Positions 1-8,690 are shown, numbered from the stretch's first letter. The stretch is DNA of 64,000 nt from Halomonas sp. ML-15 (GCF_014779595.1 NZ_JACXZT010000019.1:124001-188000), one strand, 5' to 3'. Numbers and translations are program-made. Notes: generated from the letters alone by a model not told the origin.

Positions 1-458
1 AGCTGGATGAACTGCGCCCGCATATCCTCGCCTACTGGGGCTCCGGCGCCGAGAGCCAGCAGCTGTTTCTGGACGGCGAGGTGAGCATGGGCCAGATCTG
101 GAATACCCGTGCCATCGTGCTCGATCGCGATACCGAGGGCCGGGTCGGCTGGCACTACGATAACGCCTGCGTCACCCCCAGCAGCTGGGCGGTACTCAAC
201 GACAACCCCGCCGGGGCCGACTCCACCATGCGCTTTATCGACCACGCCCTCGAACCCGAGGGGCAGGTCGAACTGCTCAAGCTGCTCGGCAACGGCCCCT
301 CCAACCCGGCCGCCGCGGCGATGATTCCCGAGGAGCTCGTCGAGCTCAACTGCGGCTCCGAGGAGAATCTCGCCAAGCAGTTCAAGCTGGATATCGAGTG
401 GTATGCCGACCATTACGGCAGCGTGCTCGACGACTTCCTGACCCGCACCGGGGCTTGA
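1..458 (+). CDS. ABC transporter substrate-binding protein, polyamine type (C-terminal part)
   Basis: The 5' end lies outside the window; the reading frame is open from base 3 (LDELRPHILAYWGSG) to the TGA. About 151 C-terminal residues are visible. They resemble the end of PotD-like periplasmic binding proteins: a segment with tryptophan-containing ligand-pocket elements (MGQIWNTRA), a conserved PSSWAVLND-like strand, then helices ending in a basic-acidic tail. The two downstream genes are PotB/PotC-type permeases, so this is the binding component of the same importer. No ATPase is visible, so it presumably lies upstream of the window. The substrate cannot be deduced; related systems carry polyamines, opines or other small cationic compounds. 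Confidence 0.8.
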   Translation, partial: LDELRPHILAYWGSGAESQQLFLDGEVSMGQIWNTRAIVLDRDTEGRVGWHYDNACVTPSSWAVLNDNPAGADSTMRFIDHALEPEGQVELLKLLGNGPSNPAAAAMIPEELVELNCGSEENLAKQFKLDIEWYADHYGSVLDDFLTRTGA

Positions 459-480
459 GCGCTACCAGAGGAGGGCGAGC

Positions 481-1314
481 ATGACGAGAATGTCCGAGCG
501 CTGGCAGCACCGCTTACTGCTGTGGCCGCTGCCGGCCGTGCTGCTGCTCTGCTACGTGCTGCCGTTCGCCGGCATCGCCGTCTGGAGCGTCACCCTGCCC
601 GAGCCAGGGATGGCCAACTATGCGCGTCTGGCGACCGACGGCGCCATCCATGCCGTGCTGTGGCGCACGCTCTACCTGTGCGCCACGGTCGGCGTCCTCG
701 CCCTGCTGCTGGCGTTCCTGATGGCCTACTGCTGGCTCTACAGCTCCCCCGGCTGGCAGCGCTGGGTGGAGCTCTGCGTGTTCCTGCCATTCTGGATCTC
801 GGTGCTGGTGCGCACCTTCGGCTGGCTGATCGCGCTGCGCAGCAACGGGCTGGTCAACGGCTGGCTGGAGGCGCTGGGGGTAATCGACTCGCCCCTCGCT
901 TTGACCCGCAACTCCCTCGGCGTGGTGATCGCCATGGTCCACTTCATGGTGCCTTTCGCCTTCTTTCCGCTGGTCTCGTCGATGCGTCAGATCGATGACC
1001 GCGTGCTGCTGGCGGCGCGTGGCCTGGGGGCCTCGCGATTGAGAGTGTTCGTATCCATCTTCCTGCCGCAGACGCTGCCCGGCCTGCTCGGCGCCTTTAT
1101 CATGGTGTTCGTGTTCTGCCTGGGGTTCTTCGTGATTCCGGCGATCCTCGGCGGCGGGCAGACCGTGATGGCCGCCGAGTACGTCTTCCTGCAGATGTTC
1201 CAGACCTACAACTGGGGCATCGGCGCGGCGATCTGCATGCTGATGCTGGTGCTGGTCTCCGGCCTGGTGTGGATCCTGCTGCGCTTCTCCCGCGTAGAGC
1301 GCCTGGTCGGCTAA
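481..1314 (+). CDS. ABC transporter permease, PotB-like
   Basis: Inner-membrane subunit of a spermidine/putrescine-type ABC importer. The 277-residue protein has about six hydrophobic segments, beginning near residues 14-38. The cytoplasmic EAA-type loop (LLAARGLGASRLRVF, about residues 177-191) is where the ATPase docks. A GGAGG ribosome-binding site lies just before the ATG. It sits 22 bp after the binding-protein gene and 15 bp before the second permease, consistent with one operon. Family assignment is firm; substrate unknown. Confidence 0.88.
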   Translation: MTRMSERWQHRLLLWPLPAVLLLCYVLPFAGIAVWSVTLPEPGMANYARLATDGAIHAVLWRTLYLCATVGVLALLLAFLMAYCWLYSSPGWQRWVELCVFLPFWISVLVRTFGWLIALRSNGLVNGWLEALGVIDSPLALTRNSLGVVIAMVHFMVPFAFFPLVSSMRQIDDRVLLAARGLGASRLRVFVSIFLPQTLPGLLGAFIMVFVFCLGFFVIPAILGGGQTVMAAEYVFLQMFQTYNWGIGAAICMLMLVLVSGLVWILLRFSRVERLVG

Positions 1315-1329
1315 GGGGCAAACCAAACC

Positions 1330-2145
1330 ATGAATATCTATCGCGCCGGCTGGCTGGCCAAGCTGCTCGCCCTTGTCACCATGGGCTTCCTGATGCTGCC
1401 GCTGATCGCCGTTATACCGGTCTCGTTTACCGGCAAGCGCTATCTCTCGATGCCCGAGGGGGACTGGTCGCTGCGCCACTATGCGACCCTGCTGAGCTCC
1501 CCCGAGTGGCTCGGCAGCCTGCTGCACAGCAGCGTGGTGGCGGTGTGCGCAGCGCTGCTGGCGACGCTGCTGGCCACCGCCTTCGTGATCGCCATCTGGT
1601 ATCGCAGCAGCGCCTGGACGCGCTGGCTGATCGGGCTGTGCATGCTGCCGCTGATCGTGCCGCCGGTGGTCTCGGCGATGGTGCTCTACTTTATGACCAC
1701 CCGGATCTCGCGCATCGCCCCCGGGCTCGGCTATGACTCGCTGCCCGGGGTGATTCTGGCCCACACGCTACTGATCGTGCCGTTCGGCGTGATCAATATG
1801 CTGGTCGCCATCAGCCGCATCGACAGACGCATCGAACTGGCCTCGCGCAACCTCGGCGCCAGCATGTGGCAGACCACCTGGATGGTGATCCTGCCCAACC
1901 TGCGACTGGCGATGGTGACCACCTTCCTGCTCTGCTTCGTGCTCTCCTGGGAGGAGATTGCCGTCACGCTGTTTATCACCAGTTGGGAAGTCGTCACCCT
2001 GCCACGCCAGATATGGGGCGGCCTGCGTGATAACGTCGACCCGGTGGTGGCGGCCATTTCCACGCTGCTGATCGGCATCGTCCTGCTCTTGCTGCTGACG
2101 CGCATGGCAGTCAACAGCTGGCGCGATGCCCGCCGCCCTGGCTAA
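1330..2145 (+). CDS. ABC transporter permease, PotC-like
   Basis: Second inner-membrane subunit of the polyamine-type importer. The 271-residue protein has six predicted membrane segments and an EAA loop (ELASRNLGASMWQT, about residues 164-177). The sequence SWEEIAVTLFITS near residue 210 is typical of PotC-type subunits (family pattern SFDE.AVTLF). It would pair with the upstream permease to form the channel. It is followed after 28 bp by an aldolase gene, which suggests the imported compound is metabolised by that enzyme. Confidence 0.88.
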   Translation: MNIYRAGWLAKLLALVTMGFLMLPLIAVIPVSFTGKRYLSMPEGDWSLRHYATLLSSPEWLGSLLHSSVVAVCAALLATLLATAFVIAIWYRSSAWTRWLIGLCMLPLIVPPVVSAMVLYFMTTRISRIAPGLGYDSLPGVILAHTLLIVPFGVINMLVAISRIDRRIELASRNLGASMWQTTWMVILPNLRLAMVTTFLLCFVLSWEEIAVTLFITSWEVVTLPRQIWGGLRDNVDPVVAAISTLLIGIVLLLLLTRMAVNSWRDARRPG

Positions 2146-2173
2146 ACCTATATGAGCACTTACGAGGAGCACC

Positions 2174-2947
2174 ATGACGGCATCTATATCAGCCCCAGCA
2201 CCCCACGGCTGCAGTCGCGAAGAGTGGCGGGCACGCTGCGAGCTTGCCGCGCTCTACCGCCTGATCGCCTACTACCGCATGACCGACCTGATCGACACTC
2301 ACCTGACGCTGCGCGTCCCCGGGGCTGCCGAGCACTTTCTGATCAACCACTACGGGGTACCCTTCGAGCAGATGCGCGCCTCGGACCTGGTGCGTATCGA
2401 CCATGACGGTCGGGTCGATGACCCGCTCAATCCTGATGGGCGAGTCAACGTCGCGGGCTTCGTGATCCACTCGGCGATTCATGCCGCACGGCCCGAGCTC
2501 GGCTGCGTGATTCATACCCATACCGCCGCAGGGATGGCGGTCTCGGCCCAGGCCGAGGGGCTGCTGCCGCTGACGCAGCATGCGATGAAGTTTCACGGCA
2601 AGCTCGCCTACCACGAGTATGAGGGCGTCGCATTGGACGTCGCCGAGCGCGAACGGCTGGTGGCCGATCTCGGCCCCCACAAGGCGATGATTCTGCGCAA
2701 TCACGGCCTACTCGCGGCGGGAGAAAGCGTCGCCGAGGCGTTTATGGAGATCTACTTCCTCGAACGCGCCTGCCAGGCTCAGGTGCAAGCCCTGGCCGGC
2801 GGCCGCGAGCTCCATCTGCCCAGTGAAGCGGTACAGCGACATACCGCGGCCCAGTTCGATGCCGAGAGTGAACGCGAGATCGTCGAGCTTGCCTGGCGCG
2901 CGGCGCTGCGCTTGATCGAAGAGCAGCGCTCAGACTATTGCCGCTGA
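2174..2947 (+). CDS. class II aldolase/adducin family protein
   Basis: Predicted zinc-dependent aldolase or related enzyme of 257 residues. The family zinc ligands are visible as HTHT (about residues 113-116) and NHGLL (about 175-179). The N-terminal region contains TDLIDTHLTLRVPG, equivalent to the substrate phosphate-binding loop of fuculose-phosphate aldolase-type enzymes. The start was chosen at the ATG preceded by GAGGAG. It is the last gene of the importer operon and is followed by a strong terminator. Many family members act on non-sugar substrates or have unknown activity, so the reaction is left open. Confidence 0.82.
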   Translation: MTASISAPAPHGCSREEWRARCELAALYRLIAYYRMTDLIDTHLTLRVPGAAEHFLINHYGVPFEQMRASDLVRIDHDGRVDDPLNPDGRVNVAGFVIHSAIHAARPELGCVIHTHTAAGMAVSAQAEGLLPLTQHAMKFHGKLAYHEYEGVALDVAERERLVADLGPHKAMILRNHGLLAAGESVAEAFMEIYFLERACQAQVQALAGGRELHLPSEAVQRHTAAQFDAESEREIVELAWRAALRLIEEQRSDYCR

Positions 2948-2960
2948 GCCTGCCGTAACG

Positions 2961-3000
2961 CAAAACGCCCCCGCTGACAGTGCGTCAGCGGGGGCGTTTG
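2961..3000 (+). terminator. rho-independent terminator after aldolase
   Basis: A perfect inverted repeat, CGCCCCCGCTGAC / GTCAGCGGGGGCG, with a 5-nt loop, flanked by AAAA on the left and TTTG on the right, lies 13 bp after the aldolase stop. The flanking A and T tracts would let it act in both directions. Confidence 0.85.
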
Positions 3001-3020
3001 TGTCATGCAGGAGTGCGTGG

Positions 3021-3161
3021 GGAGCACTGAACAAATCGCCGAGCGAGATGAAGCGCAAGGCGCACGGAGCACAGGAACCGGAGCATATGGGGTATATGTG
3101 AGGATTCCGAGCACCGCGCAACGCAGCGATTCGCTCGTGCAGGCATTTGTGCAGTGTTTCC
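3021..3161. repeat. long imperfect palindromic intergenic element
   Basis: The 140-bp spacer between the terminator and suhB is almost entirely an imperfect inverted repeat. The left arm (CACTGAACAAAT, CCGAGCGAG, GAAGCGC, CACGGAGCACAGGAA) is mirrored by the right arm (TTCCGAGCACCG, GCGCAACGC, GCGATTCGCTCG, ATTTGTGCAGTG), around a core near CATATGGGGTATATG. It contains no credible gene and abuts the suhB stop codon. A similar large palindrome with different sequence lies after trkH. It looks like a REP/MITE-like intergenic element. Confidence 0.65.
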
Positions 3162-3956
3162 TTAGAAGTGCGGCGCCAACTGCTGCACCAGCGCCTTATA
3201 AAGGCGCGGGCTGGCGGCCATCAACTGGCCTTCGGTTTCGACGCTGGGACGGCCGTCGAGGCTGCCCATCAGCGCGCCGGCCTCCTTGAGCAGCAGCGTA
3301 CCAACCTGCTTGTCCTGCTCCTCGAGGCCCAGCACGAAGGCGGCGTCGGCGCGGCCAGAGGCCAGTTCGGCGATGTCCAGCAGGCCGCTGCCGGTGGCGC
3401 GCTGCACCTCGATCTGCGGGCCGAGTTGCTGGATCAGCGTTAGATAGGCCGGCAGCTGGCGCGGCCGCAGCCAGCTCTCGGGCAGACTCATGGCGATGCG
3501 CGCACCGCTGATCGCGGTGGTCTTGGGCACGCGGATACGCTTGCCGTTGTACTGGGCGCCGCGACCGCGGCTGGCCAGGTATTCGTCATCGCTGAACGGG
3601 CAGATCACCACCGCGTGCTCGGGACGCCCCTTGACCATGCACACCAGCGACAGCGCGAAGCCGGCGCTGGCCACGCTGAGGTTGGAGTAGCCGTGGAAGG
3701 GTTCAATATGCCAGTGCATATCGCGGCCTTCACCCTCGCCTTCGCGGTAGGGGGTATAGCGGCCTGAAATGCCGTGCTGCGGGTAGCCCCGCACCAGCTG
3801 ACGGGCAATCAGGGTCTCGGCGTTGCGGGCAGTATCTTCCAGCAGACGCTCGAGATTGTGTTCTTCGTGAGCGTTTTCGATACGCTCGCGAATACGCAGA
3901 AACTGTTCGGCGGCGCTGCGCGCAGCGCGCAACCCGAATTGGACCATCGGATGCAT
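3162..3956 (-). CDS. suhB: SuhB-like inositol monophosphatase family protein, probably inactive
   Basis: The 264-residue protein starts MHP and matches SuhB in length and overall fold, including RGRGAQYNG (residues 130-138) and TGSGLLDIAELASGRAD (188-204). SuhB in enterobacteria is best known for rRNA antitermination with NusA. The phosphatase core is eroded: the metal-binding DPLDGTTN motif is EPFHGYSN (85-92), and the upstream Glu of the ITEES motif is replaced by SGRY (64-67). Only the C-terminal Asp (about 215) remains. Catalysis is therefore unlikely, whereas a transcription/ribosome-biogenesis role could persist. It is divergent from trmJ, the usual gammaproteobacterial arrangement. Confidence 0.85.
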   Translation of the reverse strand: MHPMVQFGLRAARSAAEQFLRIRERIENAHEEHNLERLLEDTARNAETLIARQLVRGYPQHGISGRYTPYREGEGEGRDMHWHIEPFHGYSNLSVASAGFALSLVCMVKGRPEHAVVICPFSDDEYLASRGRGAQYNGKRIRVPKTTAISGARIAMSLPESWLRPRQLPAYLTLIQQLGPQIEVQRATGSGLLDIAELASGRADAAFVLGLEEQDKQVGTLLLKEAGALMGSLDGRPSVETEGQLMAASPRLYKALVQQLAPHF

Positions 3957-4142
3957 GATCGGGCCTTGAGGAGTCGGTAGCTGTTAAAGAACGTGTCGCA
4001 TGGCTGACGGCGACGCCGGGCATGCTAGCAGAAAGCCCCGCCGAGGGCCATCGCCAACGCCCCAGGCCTCTGCAGCGCGATGCACTCGTGCTAGACTATC
4101 CGGCCAAATTACGGCGCGCTCGCTAACCACCCAAGGCTTCTC

Positions 4143-4919
4143 ATGCTCGACTCCATCCGCATTGTGCTGATCGGCACCAGCCACCCCGGCAATCTCGGCG
4201 GCACTGCGCGCGCCATGAAGAACATGGGGCTTGGCGACCTGGCGCTGGTGGCGCCGCGTAGCGAACATCGCTCGGCGGAGGCGATCTCGCGCGCCTCCGG
4301 TGCCGATACCATTCTTGCTGCGGCACGCCGCGTCGAGACCCTGGAAGAGGCGGTCGCCGACTGCAGCCTGGTGGTGGGCGCCAGCGCCCGCTCGCGCACC
4401 CTGCCTTGGCCGATGCTGACCCCGCGCCAGCTCGGCGAGCGCTTGCCGAGCGAGCTGGCCGCTGAGAGTACGCGGGTAGCGCTGGTCTTCGGTCGCGAGG
4501 ACAGCGGCCTGACCAACGCCGAGCTGCAGCGCTGCCACGCCCACGTGCATATTCCCTCCAATCCCGACTTCAGCTCGCTCAACCTGGCCACCGCGGTACA
4601 GGTGCTGGCCTATGAGTGCCGCCTGGCGTGGCTTGCCGCCGAGCACGGCGAGGCGCCCGAGGTCATCGAGCAGGAGCAGCCGTTCGGCGTGGCCTGGGAC
4701 AATCCCCCGGCCAGTCACGCCGATCTCGAGCGCTTCTTCGAGCATCTCGAACGGGTATTGATCGACGTCGACTTTCACGACCCGGCCAAGCCGCGCCACC
4801 TGATGGCGCGGCTGCGTCGTCTCTATCTGCGCGCCCGCCCAGACCAGATGGAAGTCAATATCCTGCGCGGCATGCTCAGCGCAGTGGAGAAGCGCTGTAG
4901 CGAGCCCCCGCGAGGCTAG
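4143..4919 (+). CDS. trmJ: tRNA (cytidine/uridine-2'-O-)-methyltransferase TrmJ
   Basis: SPOUT-class methyltransferase that 2'-O-methylates position 32 in the tRNA anticodon loop using S-adenosylmethionine. Over 258 residues the family motifs are clear: NLGGTARAMKNMG near the N-terminus, FGREDSGLTN (about residues 119-128), and the knot region IPSNPDFSSLNLA (about 139-151). A C-terminal extension of about 90 residues is normal for TrmJ. It lies between suhB and cysE/iscR, a conserved context. A possible -10 (TAGACT) lies about 50 bp upstream, without a convincing -35. Confidence 0.93.
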   Translation: MLDSIRIVLIGTSHPGNLGGTARAMKNMGLGDLALVAPRSEHRSAEAISRASGADTILAAARRVETLEEAVADCSLVVGASARSRTLPWPMLTPRQLGERLPSELAAESTRVALVFGREDSGLTNAELQRCHAHVHIPSNPDFSSLNLATAVQVLAYECRLAWLAAEHGEAPEVIEQEQPFGVAWDNPPASHADLERFFEHLERVLIDVDFHDPAKPRHLMARLRRLYLRARPDQMEVNILRGMLSAVEKRCSEPPRG

Positions 4920-5022
4920 CCCGCGCGCTGCCTTGCAGGGGGCCGACCCCACCCCAATAATGAAACCAGCTGCCAACGGCCGCGCCTGAGCGACCGGCTC
5001 ACCGTCATTCAAGGATTGCCGC

Positions 5023-5862
5023 ATGTTTGCCCGACTGCGTGAAGACATCAACAGCGTATTCGCCCGCGATCCCGCGGCGCGCAACTTCCTCGAAGTACTG
5101 ACCAACTACCCCGGCCTGCACGCCCTGCTGCTGCACCGCTGCGGCCACTGGCTGTGGCGCAAGAATCTCAAGTGGCTGGCCCGCACCCTGTCGACCTTCT
5201 CGCGCTGGTTGACCGGTATCGAGATCCATCCCGGCGCGACAATCGGCCGACGGTTTTTCATCGATCACGGCATGGGGGTGGTGATCGGTGAGACCGCACT
5301 GGTCGGCGACGACGTCACCCTCTACCAGGGCGTTACCCTGGGCGGCACCAGCTGGAGCAAGGGCAAGCGTCACCCGACCCTTGGCGATGGCGTGATCGTC
5401 GGCGCCGGCGCCAAGATCCTCGGCCCCTTCACCGTCGGCGCCGGGGCCAAGGTGGGCTCCAACGCGGTGGTCACCAAGGAGGTGCCGGCCGGCGCCACGG
5501 TGGTCGGCATCCCGGGCAAGATCGTCAAGCGCGCCGACCCCGATGTCGAAGCCGTGCTCGACGTCGACCCGGCACGGCGCGAAGCGATCTGCCAGAAGTT
5601 CGGCTTCGACGCCTACGGCGTGAGCCAGGATATGCCCGATCCGGTGGCGCGTTCGATGCAGGCGATGCTCGACCATATGCACGCCGTCGACGAACGCATC
5701 GAGCAGATGTGCGGCACCCTGCGCAAGCTCGACGCCAGCTACCGCGACGGTCGCCTGCCCGAGCTACGCGATGAGGACTTCGCCGAGATCCTCGACGACG
5801 TCGACAGCTGCTGCCCGCCGCAGGACGAGGCGCCGCCCAAGGAGGGCGGCGACAGTCGCTAA
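5023..5862 (+). CDS. cysE: serine O-acetyltransferase
   Basis: Makes O-acetylserine from serine and acetyl-CoA, the committed step of cysteine synthesis. The 279-residue protein has the N-terminal helical region, then a left-handed beta-helix with hexapeptide repeats ([18 protein letters not shown], about residues 66-83; [14 protein letters not shown], about 97-110). The catalytic His lies in FIDHG. The charged C-terminal tail (residues 210-279) is longer than in short EpsC-type enzymes. Its place beside iscR and iscS links cysteine supply to Fe-S cluster assembly, as in other gammaproteobacteria. Confidence 0.93.
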   Translation: MFARLREDINSVFARDPAARNFLEVLTNYPGLHALLLHRCGHWLWRKNLKWLARTLSTFSRWLTGIEIHPGATIGRRFFIDHGMGVVIGETALVGDDVTLYQGVTLGGTSWSKGKRHPTLGDGVIVGAGAKILGPFTVGAGAKVGSNAVVTKEVPAGATVVGIPGKIVKRADPDVEAVLDVDPARREAICQKFGFDAYGVSQDMPDPVARSMQAMLDHMHAVDERIEQMCGTLRKLDASYRDGRLPELRDEDFAEILDDVDSCCPPQDEAPPKEGGDSR

Positions 5863-5883
5863 GGCTGGCGCTGCGCCCTAAAG

Positions 5884-5913
5884 TTGACCGGGGCGCTGGG
5901 TTTTTCCCATAAT
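5884..5913 (+). promoter_or_regulatory. sigma-70 promoter for iscR
   Basis: TTGACC and CATAAT are separated by 18 bp, ending about 38 bp before the iscR start. In relatives this promoter is repressed by IscR itself. No clear type 1 IscR palindrome could be picked out by eye, so autoregulation is an inference from the family. Confidence 0.55.
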
Positions 5914-5951
5914 GGCGTCTTTGCGACACGCCTGCAGGCTGCGATAACCCT

Positions 5952-6422
5952 ATGCGCTTGACCACCAAAGGACGCTACGCCGTCACCGCGATGCTCGACC
6001 TGGCGCTCAATGCCAGGCAGGGCCCCTCCTGTCTGGCCGATATTTCCAAACGCCAGGAGATATCGCTCTCCTACCTGGAGCAGCTCTTCGCCCGCCTGCG
6101 CCGAGCCGAGCTGGTCAAGAGCGTGCGCGGCCCCGGCGGTGGCTACCAGTTGGCCCAGCCGCCGGCCAGCATCTCGGTGGCGCGAGTCATCGATGCGGTC
6201 AACGAGTCGGTGGATGCCACCCGCTGCCAGGGCCTCTCCGACTGTCAGCGCGGTGACGTCTGCCTGACGCACCACCTGTGGTGCGAGCTGTCCCAGGAGA
6301 TTCACGGCTTTCTCGACGGCATCACCCTCGGCACCCTGGTCGAGCGCCACGAAGTGCAGCATATTGCCGAGCGTCAACGGCGCCGCACCGACAACGCCAC
6401 CATCGCAGTGTCACCCTCTTGA
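5952..6422 (+). CDS. iscR: Fe-S cluster assembly regulator IscR
   Basis: Rrf2-family transcription factor that senses Fe-S status by binding a [2Fe-2S] cluster. All cluster ligands known from E. coli are present at the same numbering: Cys92, Cys98 and Cys104, plus His107. The N-terminal winged helix ([18 protein letters not shown]) and the wing [10 protein letters not shown] (59-68) are intact. The 156-residue length is normal. It is immediately upstream of iscS and likely controls the operon. It has been kept although most isc assembly genes are missing here. Confidence 0.95.
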   Translation: MRLTTKGRYAVTAMLDLALNARQGPSCLADISKRQEISLSYLEQLFARLRRAELVKSVRGPGGGYQLAQPPASISVARVIDAVNESVDATRCQGLSDCQRGDVCLTHHLWCELSQEIHGFLDGITLGTLVERHEVQHIAERQRRRTDNATIAVSPS

Positions 6423-6471
6423 GCGGCGTATCACGCCGCTCCGCTAACGTTATCAGTGAAGTCATCCTGTC

Positions 6472-7620
6472 ATGAGCGCTCCGGTCTATCTCGATTACGC
6501 CGCCACCACCCCGGTCGACCCCCGTGTCGCCGAGGTCATGGCCCGCCATCTGACGCTGGACGGCACCTTTGCCAATCCCGCCTCGCGCAGCCATATGCTC
6601 GGCTGGCTGGCGGAGCAAGCCGTGGAGGGCGCGCGGCGCCAGGTCGCCGACCTGCTCAGCGCCGACTCGCGCGAGATCGTCTGGACCAGTGGCGCCACCG
6701 AGGCCGACAACCTGGCACTGATCGGTTTCATGCGCGCCAACCGCGCCCGCGGCCGCCACCTGGTGACGTCGCGCATCGAGCACAAGGCGGTGGTCGATAC
6801 CGCCAGGGCGCTAGAGGCCGAAGGCTTCGAGGTGACCTGGCTCGACCCGCAGCCCGATGGCCGCATCACGCCGACACAGCTGGCCGAGGCGCTGCGTGAC
6901 GACACCGTGCTGGTGTCGCTGATGGCGGTCCACAACGAGCTCGGCGTGATCAACGACCTGGCCGCGCTGAGCGAGGTGTGCCGCGCCCGCGGTGCCGTTT
7001 TCCACGTCGACGCCGCCCAGGCCGCCGGTAAGCTGCCGCTGGACGTCGGCGCCATGGGCATCGACCTGCTGTCGCTGTCAGCGCACAAGCTCTATGGCCC
7101 CAAGGGCATCGGCGCACTGTACGTCCGCCGCAGCCCAGATATCCGCCTTGAAGCACTAATCCACGGCGGCGGTCACGAGCGCGGCATGCGTTCCGGCACC
7201 CTGGCCACTCATCAAATCGTCGGGATGGGCGAAGCCTTTGCCCTGGCCGCGGACGAGGGCGAGGCCGACCAGCGCCATATTCATGCGCTGCAGCAGCAGT
7301 TCCTGGCCGGACTGGCCGATCTCGACGGCATTCATCGCAATACCGATATCAGCGTGGCAGTGCCCAACATTCTCAACCTCGCCTTCGACGGCGTCGACGG
7401 CGAGTCACTACTGATGGCGCTACGCCATCTGGCAATATCCACCGGCTCGGCCTGCAACTCGGCGAGCGTCGAGCCGTCATATGTACTGAAGGGGATCGGC
7501 GTACCGCGCGCACGTGCGCTCGCCTCGCTACGCTTCAGTTTCGGCCGCTTCACTCAGCAAGACGATATCGAGACTGCAATCCACGAGCTGCGCCACGCGA
7601 TCACCGCGTTGCGCCGCTGA
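6472..7620 (+). CDS. iscS: cysteine desulfurase IscS-like
   Basis: PLP enzyme that removes sulfur from cysteine for Fe-S clusters and tRNA thiolation. The PLP lysine is in [10 protein letters not shown] (K206), and the catalytic cysteine is in [15 protein letters not shown] (C328). It is 382 residues against about 404 in E. coli. It stops just after the HAITALRR helix and therefore lacks the C-terminal tail that contacts IscU. That agrees with the absence of iscU next door. It is followed directly by iscA after a 71-bp gap. Confidence 0.92.
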   Translation: MSAPVYLDYAATTPVDPRVAEVMARHLTLDGTFANPASRSHMLGWLAEQAVEGARRQVADLLSADSREIVWTSGATEADNLALIGFMRANRARGRHLVTSRIEHKAVVDTARALEAEGFEVTWLDPQPDGRITPTQLAEALRDDTVLVSLMAVHNELGVINDLAALSEVCRARGAVFHVDAAQAAGKLPLDVGAMGIDLLSLSAHKLYGPKGIGALYVRRSPDIRLEALIHGGGHERGMRSGTLATHQIVGMGEAFALAADEGEADQRHIHALQQQFLAGLADLDGIHRNTDISVAVPNILNLAFDGVDGESLLMALRHLAISTGSACNSASVEPSYVLKGIGVPRARALASLRFSFGRFTQQDDIETAIHELRHAITALRR

Positions 7621-7691
7621 GCGGCATCTCGCCGACACCCTTTATGCTAGAGTGGCTGTCATCAGGCAGCGTTTCTCAAGGAGGCACCATC

Positions 7692-8018
7692 ATGGCCCAT
7701 CTGTCGATCACTACCGCCGCCGCCCAGCAGATCCAGCAGGTGCTGGATGAGCGTGGTCAGGGCCTTGGCCTGCGCGTCACGGTCAAGCCCAGCGGCTGCT
7801 CGGGCTATAGCTATGTTCTCGACTTCGCCGACGAGGCCGCCGCCAACGACGTGGCCTTCGAGGAGCACGGTGCGCGCGTGTTCGTCGCGCCCGAAGCCCT
7901 GGAGATGCTCGATGGCAGCGAAGTCGACTATGTGTCGGAAGGCCTCAATCGCTTCTTCCGCTTCAACAATCCCAACGTCAAGGACCAGTGTGGTTGCGGC
8001 GAGAGCTTTACCGTATAG
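7692..8018 (+). CDS. iscA: iron-sulfur cluster assembly accessory protein IscA
   Basis: A-type carrier that delivers Fe-S clusters to target proteins. Over 108 residues it has the three conserved cysteines: one in SGCSGYSY and two in the C-terminal QCGCGESF. The start at MAHLSITTAAA is preceded by AAGGAGG, the best ribosome-binding site; a longer upstream start lacks one. The gap after iscS contains TATGCTAGAGT, possibly an extended -10. Normally iscU precedes iscA and hscB-hscA-fdx follow; here the next gene is ndk. Confidence 0.92.
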   Translation: MAHLSITTAAAQQIQQVLDERGQGLGLRVTVKPSGCSGYSYVLDFADEAAANDVAFEEHGARVFVAPEALEMLDGSEVDYVSEGLNRFFRFNNPNVKDQCGCGESFTV

Positions 8019-8038
8019 GTGCACTACCGCCGCGATGA

Positions 8039-8068
8039 TTGTTCGATGCCGTGGGAAAGCGCTATAAT
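8039..8068 (+). promoter_or_regulatory. sigma-70 promoter for ndk
   Basis: TTGTTC and a perfect TATAAT are separated by 18 bp. The start of transcription would give a leader of about 165 nt before ndk. Confidence 0.55.
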
Positions 8069-8085
8069 GCGCGGCCAATCGGCTC

Positions 8086-8178
8086 GGCGGCGCTTGCGCC
8101 GCCAGTCCTCACGCCGATCCTGATTCACGTCGCGCCGCCCGAAGCCCATGCGCTGCATGGCGCCATGCGGGCGGCGCG
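8086..8178 (+). promoter_or_regulatory. structured 5' leader of ndk (two hairpins)
   Basis: Downstream of the TATAAT the leader holds GGCGGCGC / GCGCCGCC (8086-8103) with a 2-nt spacer, then a larger stem CGCGCCGCCC (8131-8140) / GGGCGGCGCG (8169-8178) enclosing further self-complementary GCAT-rich sequence. Neither has a U-tract. The first could be a decaying terminator and the second a regulatory or mRNA-stabilising structure. It matches no riboswitch class I can recognise. Confidence 0.4.
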
Positions 8179-8241
8179 ATGTTATCCGCGATGATCCGAT
8201 TTCACCCAACGATTCCACCTGACCAACGGAGACACGCCCCC

Positions 8242-8667
8242 ATGGCTACCGAACGCACCCTGTCCATCATCAAGCCAGATGCCGTCGCCAAGAACGCCAT
8301 TGGCGAAATCATCGCGCGCTTCGAGAAGGCTGGCCTGCAGGTCGTCGCCGCCAAGATGCTGCACCTCGATGAAGCCAAGGCCGGCGGTTTCTATGCCGAG
8401 CACAAGGAACGCCCCTTCTTCGGCGATCTGGTGGGCTTCATGACCTCCGGTCCGGTGGTCGTGCAGGTACTCGAAGGGGACGGCGCCATCGCCAAGAACC
8501 GTGAGCTGATGGGCGCCACCAACCCCAAGGAAGCCGCCGCAGGCACTATCCGCGCCGACTTCGCCCAGTCCATCGACGCCAACGCCGTGCACGGCTCCGA
8601 TTCTGCCGAATCAGCAGAGCGTGAGATCGCCTATTTCTTCAGCGCCGACGAGATCTGCCCGCGCTGA
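8242..8667 (+). CDS. ndk: nucleoside diphosphate kinase
   Basis: Transfers the gamma-phosphate from ATP to nucleoside diphosphates through a phosphohistidine. The 141-residue protein starts [15 protein letters not shown] and carries the active-site NAVHGSDS motif (His about 117). The start follows CGGAGA; a more upstream in-frame ATG lies in the structured leader and would add non-homologous residues. It sits at the usual isc-ndk-rlmN junction of gammaproteobacteria. Confidence 0.96.
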   Translation: MATERTLSIIKPDAVAKNAIGEIIARFEKAGLQVVAAKMLHLDEAKAGGFYAEHKERPFFGDLVGFMTSGPVVVQVLEGDGAIAKNRELMGATNPKEAAAGTIRADFAQSIDANAVHGSDSAESAEREIAYFFSADEICPR

Positions 8668-8690
8668 GGAAACGCCTCGCTTGCCACCCC

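Noticed and set aside
4092..4097. TAGACT as a -10 element for trmJ
   Set aside because: No acceptable -35 at the right distance, so it was not listed as a promoter.
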